From a virus: a DNA stretch of 21,237 nt. A program made the position numbers and the translations under genes. The stretch lies in IMG/VR virus record IMGVR_UViG_3300030406_006868, positions 1 through 21,237 of that record. One strand, given 5' to 3'. The notes beneath the pieces were generated by a model that was given only the letters and a program-made list of their open reading frames with translations, made no database searches and had not been told where the DNA came from. Below, piece by piece: positions 13,023 through 21,209 of the stretch; the first letter of the stretch is position 1, and each line of letters starts with the position of its first letter.

Positions 13023-13363
13023 TCAATTATTCACAAACACAAGCAGGATCTGTGGTAGATAACAGGCCCACAAAAATGTACTCAAATGTAATTGATATTA
13101 CAGCTGCAAATCCAAGTTTTGAAATAGATACTCAGGATTTATTTGGTGAATTAAAACCTGCTTCAGGAAGTATAACAAATGTATCTTCTACATCTGGTGC
13201 AGAAGCTCTTGTCGAAGTTTGTTTTGATAAAAATAAAACATTTACAAATCAAATGACATTACGGGTTGGGGAAACTATCCCATTAACTAATTTATATCTA
13301 ATTTATGGAATAAAAATTAATAGACGAACTATTGATTCGCAAGTAAGGATAATTTTACAATAA
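13019..13363 (+). CDS. Small beta-rich protein, array 2 copy 2 (114 aa)
   Basis: Follows the array-2 pattern: SGSITNVSSTSGAEALVEVC, NQMTLRVGETIPLTNLYLIY (about 78-97) and a final SQVRIILQ strand. The mid region aligns position by position with copy 1 (VGETIPLTNLYLIYGIKI against PNTKESLNKYSLISSIRH). The N-terminal part has the strand FEIDTQDLFGELKPASG. Start and stop overlap both neighbours by 1-4 nt, so translation is coupled along the array. No known function. Confidence 0.6.
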   Translation: MINYSQTQAGSVVDNRPTKMYSNVIDITAANPSFEIDTQDLFGELKPASGSITNVSSTSGAEALVEVCFDKNKTFTNQMTLRVGETIPLTNLYLIYGIKINRRTIDSQVRIILQ

Positions 13364-13737
13364 TGGAAGTAAACGCTGGATCTTATTATATAAAAAAAGC
13401 AAATAACCCTGTAGAAGCTCGTGTAGACAATGCGAAGCTACCACTATTTGGTGATGAAATAATATTGCAACCGTCACAAACCATACAGCTAGATTTAGAT
13501 CAAATGAAAGCTAACGCACAAGATGGTATCAGTGTAGGTGAGATCAAATGTAGATCGGTTGGAGATATTGTTATAAATGTTAATTGCAGATTAGATAATT
13601 CAGTAAATTCACCTGATATAAGAATTAATTATGAGGAAACCTTTGATTTAGGAATGTTCAATGGTCGTATTAGAGATATAACAATTCGAAACTTAAATGC
13701 AAATTATACAACTATTGTGACAATATTGGGGATGTGA
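13363..13737 (+). CDS. Small beta-rich protein, array 2 copy 3 (124 aa)
   Basis: The clearest member with copy 4: VGEIKCRSVGDIVINVNCRL and EETFDLGMFNGRIRDITIRN (about 90-109) parallel GEIKNISNTGGFVILKFNL and NEIFDLGQFQGKIYEISIEN of the next gene; both end in M. The N-terminal strand region includes GDEIILQPSQTIQLDLDQMK. The start is TAATG-coupled to the preceding gene. I take it as a structural beta-sandwich-like protein, from pattern only. Confidence 0.6.
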   Translation: MEVNAGSYYIKKANNPVEARVDNAKLPLFGDEIILQPSQTIQLDLDQMKANAQDGISVGEIKCRSVGDIVINVNCRLDNSVNSPDIRINYEETFDLGMFNGRIRDITIRNLNANYTTIVTILGM

Positions 13738-13741
13738 ATAA

Positions 13742-14155
13742 ATGATAAGTACTAATTTATATGAAAAAAAACGACGCGATAATATAGCTGAAGAAAGAAT
13801 AAAAAACGGTAAAAAGGCTATGATGTTTGCATCGTTTTTTTTGTTTACATCGGCATCTGGATTGAATCCCAGTTCAGTTTTAATAAATTATAAAGACGGA
13901 GGGGTTGGTGAAGCAACATTAATAAATCAAAATGATGGGTTTGCAACAGGTGAAATTAAAAATATTAGTAATACAGGTGGCTTTGTAATTTTGAAATTTA
14001 ACCTTAAACAGAGTGGCAATATTACTACACAAGATGAAATTAAATTGTTAGATAATGAAATTTTTGATCTTGGCCAGTTCCAAGGAAAAATTTATGAAAT
14101 AAGTATAGAAAATACATCAACACAACCCGTGTTAATCAATGTTGATGCTATGTAA
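13742..14155 (+). CDS. Small beta-rich protein, array 2 copy 4 (137 aa)
   Basis: Its C-terminal half (71-137) matches copy 3 in pattern: GEIKNISNTGGFVILKFNL, then NEIFDLGQFQGKIYEISIEN and INVDAM. The N-terminus is unlike other copies: a very basic stretch (YEKKRRDNIAEERIKNGKK, 7-25) followed by a short hydrophobic patch MMFASFFLFTSASG (27-40). That patch is too short for certain membrane insertion and may be a buried strand or an anchoring helix. ATG 13742 follows the previous stop by 4 nt; an in-frame ATG at 13820 is an alternative start. Confidence 0.6.
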   Translation: MISTNLYEKKRRDNIAEERIKNGKKAMMFASFFLFTSASGLNPSSVLINYKDGGVGEATLINQNDGFATGEIKNISNTGGFVILKFNLKQSGNITTQDEIKLLDNEIFDLGQFQGKIYEISIENTSTQPVLINVDAM

Positions 14156-14164
14156 AGGAAAAAA

Positions 14165-14515
14165 ATGAGTCAATTAATACAGTTAATAAGTCAAAAAATA
14201 GAAAATGGTATTACAACAAGAGAGATAAAAACAAATATAGCTATTGAACCAAAAGAAGAGGTTTTATTTGAGGTAACAGTACCAAATAACACAACAGAAA
14301 CTTTTATAATAAGTGATGTTGATTCACCTAAGCTTTTAATTTTTAATAGCACTCATGAAGTTAGTTTAACAATACAAAATACCTCAGGAGGTTTTACAAA
14401 TATACCTACAAAAAATTTAGTAGTAGAGGGATCAGGTTGGTCCACAGTTTTATTTAATAATACATCTGGGTTTGAAGTTACTGCACAATTGCAGGTTTAT
14501 GGGAATTTAGCTTAA
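14165..14515 (+). CDS. Small beta-rich protein, array 2 copy 5 (116 aa)
   Basis: Last and most diverged of the five. SPKLLIFNSTHEVSLTIQNT, then PTKNLVVEGSGWSTVLFNNT and VTAQLQVYGNLA keep the strand-turn-strand order and size of the array but lack the GEIK and FDLG signatures, so common origin is uncertain. It has its own good SD (AAAGGAAA, 6 nt upstream) and TAATG coupling to the adaptor gene. Rich in Asn, Thr and Ser with many beta-branched residues, as in phage surface proteins. Confidence 0.55.
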   Translation: MSQLIQLISQKIENGITTREIKTNIAIEPKEEVLFEVTVPNNTTETFIISDVDSPKLLIFNSTHEVSLTIQNTSGGFTNIPTKNLVVEGSGWSTVLFNNTSGFEVTAQLQVYGNLA

Positions 14516-15450
14516 TGAAATTATATGAAGTAATAGAACGAATAGAGTTTAACATAGCGTCAAATGACGATATATCTGGAAAAGGTGTTAACACAATATT
14601 TTCTAAAAAAAATATTGTTTATGCTTTACAAACAGCTCTAGATCATTATTCACAATATACACTCGGTATTGAAGGTATAAAATCATACTCTGTCAGTACA
14701 ACACAACGATCAGTAAATGCTCCTCAAGATGCGGTAAGAACTAATACATATAGAGGTTTTTTTGCAATAATTAGCAACCTTAAATACTTGTTAAAACCAG
14801 AAGAATTTATAGCTATAAACAATCAATACTATGGTAATAATTTTTCAGGCTTTCCAACTAATGTTTATTTTTGGGAAAACTACATAAATATCTTTCCACT
14901 TTTTAACGAATCTTTTTCAGCTACTACCTTAGCAGCACCAATAACATCAGAATCAACCGACATAACACTAGTTAGTACAAATGGATTTTTAGAATACGAA
15001 GGCCGATGTCAAATAGGTACAGAGACTATAGCGTATGAAAAAATAGATATTCCAAACAACACTCTATTAAATTGCAGAAGAGGAGTTGAAGGTACAAATC
15101 CACAAAATCATGTTATAGCAAGCCCAGTCGAGTCAAAAAACTTTTATGTTTATTACTACAAAAATCACTGGAAAATTCCTTTACTTAACAATACAACAAT
15201 TGATCCAAGTTATCTTCAAAAAGAAATGGAAATTTCAGACGATCACATTGAAGGAGTAATTGATGAAGCCAGTTATAAACTTTTATCTAAAGTTGATATA
15301 GAAAGAGCTGCTTTTTATAAAAGAGATTACAAAGAGTTTTTAGATGATTGTAAGTACTCTTTAGTAAAAGGTCGCGATAATACTAATACATATAAAACCA
15401 CTAGGCATATTTATCCTTTTGAATCGACTACGTACTCTAGGAACTTTTAA
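14515..15450 (+). CDS. Head-to-tail adaptor-like protein with beta insert (311 aa)
   Basis: Adaptors form a ring under the portal and seat the tail. The N-terminal helical part (KKNIVYALQTALDHYSQY, about 31-48) and C-terminal helical part (VIDEASYKLLSKVDIERAAF, then RDYKEFLDDCKYSLVKG) are in the style of podovirus neck adaptors. Between them, about 136-207, lies a separate beta module (TTLAAPITSESTDITLV, then GRCQIGTETIAYEKID and RRGVEGTNPQNHVIASPVE) that I know as a recurring insert in many phage tail proteins. Coupled by TAATG to both neighbours. The position between capsid/decoration genes and the gp10-like protein supports the role. Confidence 0.65.
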   Translation: MKLYEVIERIEFNIASNDDISGKGVNTIFSKKNIVYALQTALDHYSQYTLGIEGIKSYSVSTTQRSVNAPQDAVRTNTYRGFFAIISNLKYLLKPEEFIAINNQYYGNNFSGFPTNVYFWENYINIFPLFNESFSATTLAAPITSESTDITLVSTNGFLEYEGRCQIGTETIAYEKIDIPNNTLLNCRRGVEGTNPQNHVIASPVESKNFYVYYYKNHWKIPLLNNTTIDPSYLQKEMEISDDHIEGVIDEASYKLLSKVDIERAAFYKRDYKEFLDDCKYSLVKGRDNTNTYKTTRHIYPFESTTYSRNF

Positions 15451-17258
15451 TGGAATTACAGGTTACAGAGTTATCAGGAATTAGAAACGAAAGAGAAAAA
15501 AAGTTTGTTCCACCAAATTTTTTATATGATGCAGCAAATATAAATTTTGATTCTATGACAGGTTGTGACAGGATTAAAGGTATTACTGAAGTTGCAAATT
15601 ATAGCTCAACAAACCCTATATGTGGCATTTTTGAATTTATATACGAAAAAAATAATACTACTGTTGTAGAAAATATAGCTGTAGTTAATGGAAATGTTTA
15701 TAAAGACATTTTTGATAGTCCTGTGATAGTGTTTTCAGGGCTCTCTTTAACAGCTAAATGTGACTTTACAGTTTTAAACGACCGTTTATTTATTACTAAT
15801 GGTACAAACTACCCTATTATTTATGATGGTGAGTATGTATGGGAAATGGGATCTCCTAGAGCAGAAGTTTTACAATCTTCAGGAAATTTGAATGGTACAT
15901 ATCGGTACCAAATGACAATAGAAATCGGTGGTATTGAATCTAGATTTGGTACAATTTCAAACACAGTCCAACCAGGTAATCAACAAGTACAACTAGAGGT
16001 GCCACTAGGGCCTACTGATGTTACTTCTCGTAAAATTTATAGAACTGTAGCTAATGGTACACAATATTTTTTATTGACTACTATTTCTGATAACACAACT
16101 TTATTTTTTGATGACAATATTACAGATGCAGCCTTAGGTGCGCCTATTATTGATGTTAACGACCCAATGCCAAAACCAAAAAAATTACAAACAAACAACT
16201 CTAGATTAGTTGGGGCAATTAATAGCAGTAATCCGAACCTGCTTTATACTACAGAAACACAAAAAGAGTTTTTTACAAATTTACGAGGAACAATTAATGT
16301 TACGGGTGTCGCTAACGACAACACTAAAATAACAGGCTTATCACAAGATTACGATAAAATTATTGTAGCAAGCCTAAAACAAATATATGTAGTAGATTTA
16401 TCTGCACAAACCCCAACTGTTTCACAAAGTAGAAGCAATGTCGGATGTTTAGATCCAGATAGCATGGTTCGCGTACCAGATAATCAATATACTGATCTTG
16501 CTGGTAATATAAAAACATTTCCTGGCGGCGTTATGTTCTTATCTACATTAAATGATGTACGTGTTTTTAATGGTAACTTTGCGCTCCCTATACAAACTAC
16601 ATTAGATAACTTAAAAACAGAAAACTGGTCAGAATTTATTCGTAATAAGTTGCAAGATGGAATAGGTGATTCAGATACTATAAATGCATTATTTTATGAT
16701 TATAAATATCATTTGTGCATAACAAACACATTTTTTGTTTTTGATATTAGAGGCAATAAATGGACTCTTTATGATATTAGAACAGAAAACGAAAGTAACC
16801 CTGTTAATTATCTTAGCATTGTAGATCAAAAAATGTACGTAGGTATGTTAGATAATTCTGTTATTGGCCAATTCTATCTCGGAGATAAAATCTACAATCA
16901 GGAATATGAGTCTTCGATTGAAAGTGCAGATCTAATGGTCTCTGAAAATATAAAGGACTTTAAAAAGTTATATCTATATTTTGCTAATTCATCAACAGAA
17001 CCTATTGATATTGATGTTGTTATTGAGAGCAAAAATAATTCAAAAATGTCTTTTCAATTGAATATGGATGGTGGCTATTATGATACACGGTATTTTGATC
17101 CAAATTTCTATATGGGTTCAGAGGATGATATTGATTACAGAGTTATACATATAAATAGATATGGTAGATGGTTGAGTTTTAACATGAAAACAAAAGATAT
17201 TTTTAAGTTTCGTGGATTTAGATTAGTGGCAGATCAAGTAAGTAATAAGGAGATGTAA
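15450..17258 (+). CDS. P22 gp10-like neck/tail hub protein (602 aa)
   Basis: In P22 this protein plugs the neck and stabilises packaged DNA. The 602-aa product starts with VTELSGIRNEREKKFVPPNF, a typical start for this group, and is strand-rich throughout with repeated blade-like pieces (NDRLFITNGTNYPIIYDGEY, VMFLSTLNDVRVFNGNFALP, KYHLCITNTFFVFDIRGNKW). About residues 145-235 form an Ig/FN3-like insert (NGTYRYQMTIEIGGIESRFG, then RKIYRTVANGTQYFLLTTIS). Size and position after the adaptor fit. It is TAATG-coupled on both sides. A T7 gp12-like nozzle is the alternative reading. Confidence 0.7.
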   Translation: MELQVTELSGIRNEREKKFVPPNFLYDAANINFDSMTGCDRIKGITEVANYSSTNPICGIFEFIYEKNNTTVVENIAVVNGNVYKDIFDSPVIVFSGLSLTAKCDFTVLNDRLFITNGTNYPIIYDGEYVWEMGSPRAEVLQSSGNLNGTYRYQMTIEIGGIESRFGTISNTVQPGNQQVQLEVPLGPTDVTSRKIYRTVANGTQYFLLTTISDNTTLFFDDNITDAALGAPIIDVNDPMPKPKKLQTNNSRLVGAINSSNPNLLYTTETQKEFFTNLRGTINVTGVANDNTKITGLSQDYDKIIVASLKQIYVVDLSAQTPTVSQSRSNVGCLDPDSMVRVPDNQYTDLAGNIKTFPGGVMFLSTLNDVRVFNGNFALPIQTTLDNLKTENWSEFIRNKLQDGIGDSDTINALFYDYKYHLCITNTFFVFDIRGNKWTLYDIRTENESNPVNYLSIVDQKMYVGMLDNSVIGQFYLGDKIYNQEYESSIESADLMVSENIKDFKKLYLYFANSSTEPIDIDVVIESKNNSKMSFQLNMDGGYYDTRYFDPNFYMGSEDDIDYRVIHINRYGRWLSFNMKTKDIFKFRGFRLVADQVSNKEM

Positions 17259-17704
17259 TGTTACCTTTATTAGGTGGAATTTTAGGTGGTATTGGAAAAG
17301 CTGGATTAACAACGTTAGGAACAGCTGGTCAAGTTTTAGGTACAGGGCTGGCAACAGTTGCACAACCTATTGCAAGTGGTATTGGCTATGTAGGTCAAGG
17401 TATAGGATCATTAGCGGGTTACAAACCACAAGGCGCAGAATTTGTAGGACCACCTGAAAAATTTTCTCTTAGTCCTTTAATGAAATCAGTAGGACAAGCT
17501 GGGTTAGACGCAACAATAGCATCTACTATAAGCAATGCAACGCAACCTAAGCAAATGATGTCACCACAAATTCTACCCATGCCTAATTTAGATTATGGAA
17601 CTAGTCGATTTGCACCAAGAAATGTGGGACGATTTAAACCACAAATTAATCAAAGTATTAACGAAGCAATGTTACGAAAATATGGGAATATTTATGAAGT
17701 TTAG
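17258..17704 (+). CDS. Glycine-rich ejection-type protein (148 aa)
   Basis: Residues 1-55 are an uninterrupted Gly/Ala/Leu/Ile/Val-rich stretch with small residues at regular spacing (LLGGILGGIGKAGLTTLGTA, TVAQPIASGIGYVGQGIGSL), suited to inserting into or crossing a membrane, as in proteins that podoviruses eject at infection. The rest is Pro/Gln/Met-rich and basic toward the end (RFAPRNVGRFKPQINQ). ATG 17258 has AAGGAG upstream and is TAATG-coupled to the hub gene. Its last 11 nt overlap the start of the acetyltransferase gene. Confidence 0.6.
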   Translation: MLPLLGGILGGIGKAGLTTLGTAGQVLGTGLATVAQPIASGIGYVGQGIGSLAGYKPQGAEFVGPPEKFSLSPLMKSVGQAGLDATIASTISNATQPKQMMSPQILPMPNLDYGTSRFAPRNVGRFKPQINQSINEAMLRKYGNIYEV

Positions 17705-18155
17705 AGAAGCAACTGCTAATGATATAGATGCTGTACTAGAATGCATAATAGATTTCTGGAAAGACCGTAATCATACAGATTATGACGTTATAGTAGTAAG
17801 AGATTTTCTGAAAGAAACATTGGATAGAGAATATAAATATTTTTGCGTAGCAGAAGAAAATAATCAAATAGTTGGTGGACAAATTTCTACAATTTTTAAA
17901 CATCCATTTAGTAACGAATGTTATGCAAGTGAAGCAATTTGGTTTACAAGCCCTCATATATCTAAATTTAAAAGAATAAAAGCTGCTTATGGTGTACTAA
18001 AAGGTTTAACCAGTTTTATGAAGAAAAATAGCTTAAAAAGAATGGTAAACCACTTGCATTCTGTCGATGGAGATAACATTTGTAGTGCAGCAAATAAACT
18101 ATTAAAAAAAATGGGCTATAAGCTTTTGTACCAACAATATGTAAAGGAGATTTAA
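17694..18155 (+). CDS. GNAT-type N-acetyltransferase (153 aa)
   Basis: GNAT enzymes move an acetyl group from acetyl-CoA to an amine. MKFREATANDIDAVLECIID is the usual GNAT opening; KYFCVAEENNQIVGGQISTI gives strands 2-4 of the fold; the acetyl-CoA-binding region is near KRIKAAYGVLKGLTSFMKK; VNHLHSVDGDNICSAANKLL followed by KKMGYKLLYQQYVKEI is the late helix and typical G-Y-x final strand. The canonical Q/R-x-x-G-x-G/A loop is not obvious, so activity is uncertain. ATG 17694 is chosen because it begins the family pattern; ATG 17682 is possible. It lies inside the ejection-protein run, as GNAT-like genes do in several podoviruses. Confidence 0.75.
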   Translation: MKFREATANDIDAVLECIIDFWKDRNHTDYDVIVVRDFLKETLDREYKYFCVAEENNQIVGGQISTIFKHPFSNECYASEAIWFTSPHISKFKRIKAAYGVLKGLTSFMKKNSLKRMVNHLHSVDGDNICSAANKLLKKMGYKLLYQQYVKEI

Positions 18156-18157
18156 AA

Positions 18158-18634
18158 ATGGGAAAAGGTTCAAGTGGTGGATTATCAGATAGACAGTTTA
18201 GAGCTAATCTCGAGCAACAAAAGGAATTGTTTGATTTAAGTCAGGCAGAAAGTGCTCGTAGATTTGATCAAGACTTTGCTGAAGGTAGAAGGCGATTTGA
18301 TAATTCTATACAAAGAGGCTTAGAACAAGGGATGGGTTTCGAAAATCTATATTCACAACCCATACCGGAATTAGCACAGTTAAGAGAATCTATCGTTAGG
18401 GGTTCAACACCTGGTCAAGAAAGAGCTGAACAAGCGACAAGAACAGCTTTAGCACAAGCTGGCGTTAGAGGCCCAGTAGCTGCATTAGAGCAATCTAGGC
18501 AATCGGGTTTACTTACACAAGAAATGCAAAGGCAATTAGATAATTTAGCGTTTCAAGAGGCAATGGATAGGCGTACTAATTTAGGTCAAATAAGAGGCAG
18601 AAGAACATTACAAGGATTAGGAGGGCAAGGCTAA
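18158..18634 (+). CDS. Ejection/internal virion protein (158 aa)
   Basis: Predicted to be almost all helix and rich in Arg, Gln and Glu: LEQQKELFDLSQAESARRFD, then RRRFDNSIQRGLEQG and a Gly/Pro break (RGSTPGQERAEQATRTALAQ). The ending GQIRGRRTLQGLGGQG is flexible. Proteins of this style are common among podovirus DNA-ejection proteins, and neighbours support it. A good SD (AAGGAG, 18145-18150) precedes ATG 18158, only 2 nt after the GNAT stop, and the stop overlaps the next start (TAATG). No catalytic motif. Confidence 0.65.
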   Translation: MGKGSSGGLSDRQFRANLEQQKELFDLSQAESARRFDQDFAEGRRRFDNSIQRGLEQGMGFENLYSQPIPELAQLRESIVRGSTPGQERAEQATRTALAQAGVRGPVAALEQSRQSGLLTQEMQRQLDNLAFQEAMDRRTNLGQIRGRRTLQGLGGQG

Positions 18635-19830
18635 TGCTAAGACCATCATTTGTTAACGAAGAAGATAAAAATCTTGTAAATGCAATGAGATCTATGCAAG
18701 GCATGCGACCACAAAGTGAAACACAACGTATGCTAAATCAAAGAATTGCCCAACAATTAATGCAAACATATACACCACCAGAGCAAGTCACTTTAGAGAA
18801 TCTAGGACAAGGATTTGAAGAAGGCTTTATACCAGGTGTTGTAGATAGTGCTGCACAAATAGGTAATTATCTTATTAATAACCCACAAGGTAAACAAATA
18901 TCAGCAGCTTTGTTAGCTGATTCAAGCCCAGTTTTAGCACAAGGTTTATATCAAAGTGGATTACAAGATGCCCGTAACTTTTCGCAAGCACAAAATCAAG
19001 CACAAGCTCTTAATCAACAACAAACACAATTAGCAATGCAGTATTTAAAAAATTTAAGAGATACAGAACAAGCAAATTTAGCAGCAGGGTTACAAGAACA
19101 AAAATCCGAAAATAATAGGGCTTTAAAAGGTTTAGAACTGCAAACCACAACGCCAAAAGATCAAAACCAAGAAGAATTAAAACAAGATAAAAAAATACCA
19201 GAGTATTACTATAAAACCATAAACGAAGGTGGTATTGAAAAAACATATTTAGACTCAAAAACATATAAAGAAGACTTGGAAAGTGCAAGGAAAGATTTAG
19301 GTAGAATTAAATCAACCCGTGAAACTAATAAACGTGTTTTAAATTCTATTGATTCGTTAATTAAAGAAGTAAAGGATGAAAATGGGGAAGTTAAATATGC
19401 AATGACAGAATTAGGAGAGGCTGTTGTTGCTAATAATGCCTTAGAGGGTGCAGCAGAATCATTTGGACGATTTGTAGGAACTCCACGTCAAAAAAATGCA
19501 TATTCACATATTGAGCGTATAAAAGCAAATTTAGGTTTTGGAGAGCTGCAAAATATGAGAAATAACTCTCCAACTGGTGGAGCTTTGGGAACTGTTTCAG
19601 ACGCAGAAACGAATTTCTTGCAAAAATCAGCGTCTGCCTTAGATGCAGGAAAATCTTCAGAAGAAATGATTAGGGATCTATTAGAAATAAAACAAAGTAT
19701 ATTAAGGTTAGAATCGGATTTACCTAATACGCAAGAGGAAATACTTTATAGAAATGTTGGTGAACAAATGCCTAGTAAAAAAAATGAAAGTAATATAATG
19801 GATGGATATATAGTAAAGGTGAAAAATTAA
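18634..19830 (+). CDS. Ejection/internal virion protein, gp16-like (398 aa)
   Basis: A 398-aa helical protein. A Gln/Ala-rich region (about 108-150, with QALNQQQTQLAMQYLKNLRD) suggests coiled-coil assembly. Around residues 300-350, MRNNSPTGGALGTVSDAETN followed by a helix with LLEIKQSILRLESDL is a segment I know from phage DNA-transfer/internal virion proteins, where a T/P-G-G-A-L-G turn precedes a VSDxE helix. It is TAATG-coupled to the previous gene and 2 nt from the next. These proteins are packed in the head and injected to form a channel across the envelope; here that role is inferred. Confidence 0.65.
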   Translation: MLRPSFVNEEDKNLVNAMRSMQGMRPQSETQRMLNQRIAQQLMQTYTPPEQVTLENLGQGFEEGFIPGVVDSAAQIGNYLINNPQGKQISAALLADSSPVLAQGLYQSGLQDARNFSQAQNQAQALNQQQTQLAMQYLKNLRDTEQANLAAGLQEQKSENNRALKGLELQTTTPKDQNQEELKQDKKIPEYYYKTINEGGIEKTYLDSKTYKEDLESARKDLGRIKSTRETNKRVLNSIDSLIKEVKDENGEVKYAMTELGEAVVANNALEGAAESFGRFVGTPRQKNAYSHIERIKANLGFGELQNMRNNSPTGGALGTVSDAETNFLQKSASALDAGKSSEEMIRDLLEIKQSILRLESDLPNTQEEILYRNVGEQMPSKKNESNIMDGYIVKVKN

Positions 19831-19832
19831 TA

Positions 19833-21209
19833 ATGCCTACTTATGAAATAACCTCACCAGATGGACGTGTTGTTGAATTGACAGGAGACAAACCCCCTTC
19901 TAATGAAACTATACTTAAAGTGTTTTCTTCATTAGACCCAATAGATAATAGCGTAGAAATTCCTGAAAGAGGGCAAGTTATGCCAGCAGAAAATTATGAG
20001 CAAAATACGCTATCAATGATTGGGAAAGCTCTCCCCTATGCAGGCATTCTTGCAAAAGCTACACCACAAGGAAGAGCTTTATCAGCTGGAGCTACTGGTG
20101 TAGGTCGATTTTTAGAAGGAAGATCTGAAGGGGAGTCATTACCTACAGCCTTAAAACAAAGTGGTAAAGCTGCTGCAATAGATTTAGTAGGAGGAAAATT
20201 AATTAGTAAGGGTTTTGATGCTTTTAAAGGATTAAAAAAAGGAAAGGGTGTTTCTTCTACTACATTTGAATCAGCTAAAGACGTTTTAAATAGAAATAGA
20301 GAACTTTTTTCAGGAAAAAAGAAAATACCTACAGGAAGTCTATCTGATCCTAGATATGTTGATGCTGTAGGTACTGCAACTGCAGATTCAATGGATGCGT
20401 TGAAGAGAACCTTTATGGATAAACAGTCAAATTCAATTGCTAGTGGTAAATTAACTAAAGAAGTATCAAATAAAATTTATTCTGATTTAGGAAAACTAGA
20501 CTTAGATGCACCTGTTAGAAATGAAAAAGTTTACAATATGATATTAAACAGGATCGCTGACCCTGATCTAACATTAAATAAACTTTATGAGACTAGGCGT
20601 ATGGCTGATAAAGCTATTAATTGGAATGAACGAAATATTTTAGATGATCCATTAAAAGCTGTTAGAAAAAATATTGATAACATCTTAAAAAATCCAAAAT
20701 ATAATACAAAAGCCAAAGAATACAAAAAACAAACAAGAAATTTGTCAGTATTACAAGAGAATAAAGCTGTTAAAAATCTTTATAATAAATCAGATCAATC
20801 TAGAAATATTGGAAAGTTTGGCCAGGGATTTATTTCTTCAGGACCTACAAATCAAGCTTATTTTAGAAAAGCAATAAATACATTAAAACTAGATGACAAA
20901 GTTCAAAAAAAATTAAAAGATGATATTACAGAAGGAGCTCTATCTCTAGAGACGTCAAAAGCATTTCAAGACATTAAAGCTCCAGGCGCTTTAAGATCAA
21001 TACCATATGTAGGGGATCTGTTAGAAAAGGGATACAAATCCACTTTGCCAACACAGCAAAGATTAAATCCATTACTAACAAGGTCAATTCCTAAAATAAT
21101 GGCAGGGAGTAGTGGATTTACACCAATACAAGAACGCACCCCAGCAGGAAATTATTCGCCTTCATACCAAAACGAGATTATAAACGAAAGATTTAGGAGG
21201 ACAAGATAA
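19833..21209 (+). CDS. Ejection/internal virion protein with N-terminal sorting-like domain (458 aa)
   Basis: The first 34 residues (PTYEITSPDGRVVELTGDKP, then ETILKVFSSL) match a small domain found at the N-terminus of many phage internal virion proteins (MxTYEVTxPDGxxxxVxxP). Residues about 60-130 are Gly/Ala-rich with hydrophobic patches (SMIGKALPYAGILAKATPQG), fitting membrane insertion. The remainder (135-458) is basic and helical, with KNPKYNTKAKEYKKQTRNLS in the middle and a Pro-rich, Arg-ending tail (FRRTR). No lysozyme motif is visible. Stop TAA overlaps the next ATG by one base. Confidence 0.65.
   Translation: MPTYEITSPDGRVVELTGDKPPSNETILKVFSSLDPIDNSVEIPERGQVMPAENYEQNTLSMIGKALPYAGILAKATPQGRALSAGATGVGRFLEGRSEGESLPTALKQSGKAAAIDLVGGKLISKGFDAFKGLKKGKGVSSTTFESAKDVLNRNRELFSGKKKIPTGSLSDPRYVDAVGTATADSMDALKRTFMDKQSNSIASGKLTKEVSNKIYSDLGKLDLDAPVRNEKVYNMILNRIADPDLTLNKLYETRRMADKAINWNERNILDDPLKAVRKNIDNILKNPKYNTKAKEYKKQTRNLSVLQENKAVKNLYNKSDQSRNIGKFGQGFISSGPTNQAYFRKAINTLKLDDKVQKKLKDDITEGALSLETSKAFQDIKAPGALRSIPYVGDLLEKGYKSTLPTQQRLNPLLTRSIPKIMAGSSGFTPIQERTPAGNYSPSYQNEIINERFRRTR

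Noticed and set aside
10581-14515. One long gene split by sequencing errors, explaining the small tandem genes
   Set aside because: Each frame has its own start, most with SD or stop/start coupling, and the copies align end to end with one another, so they are separate paralogous genes.
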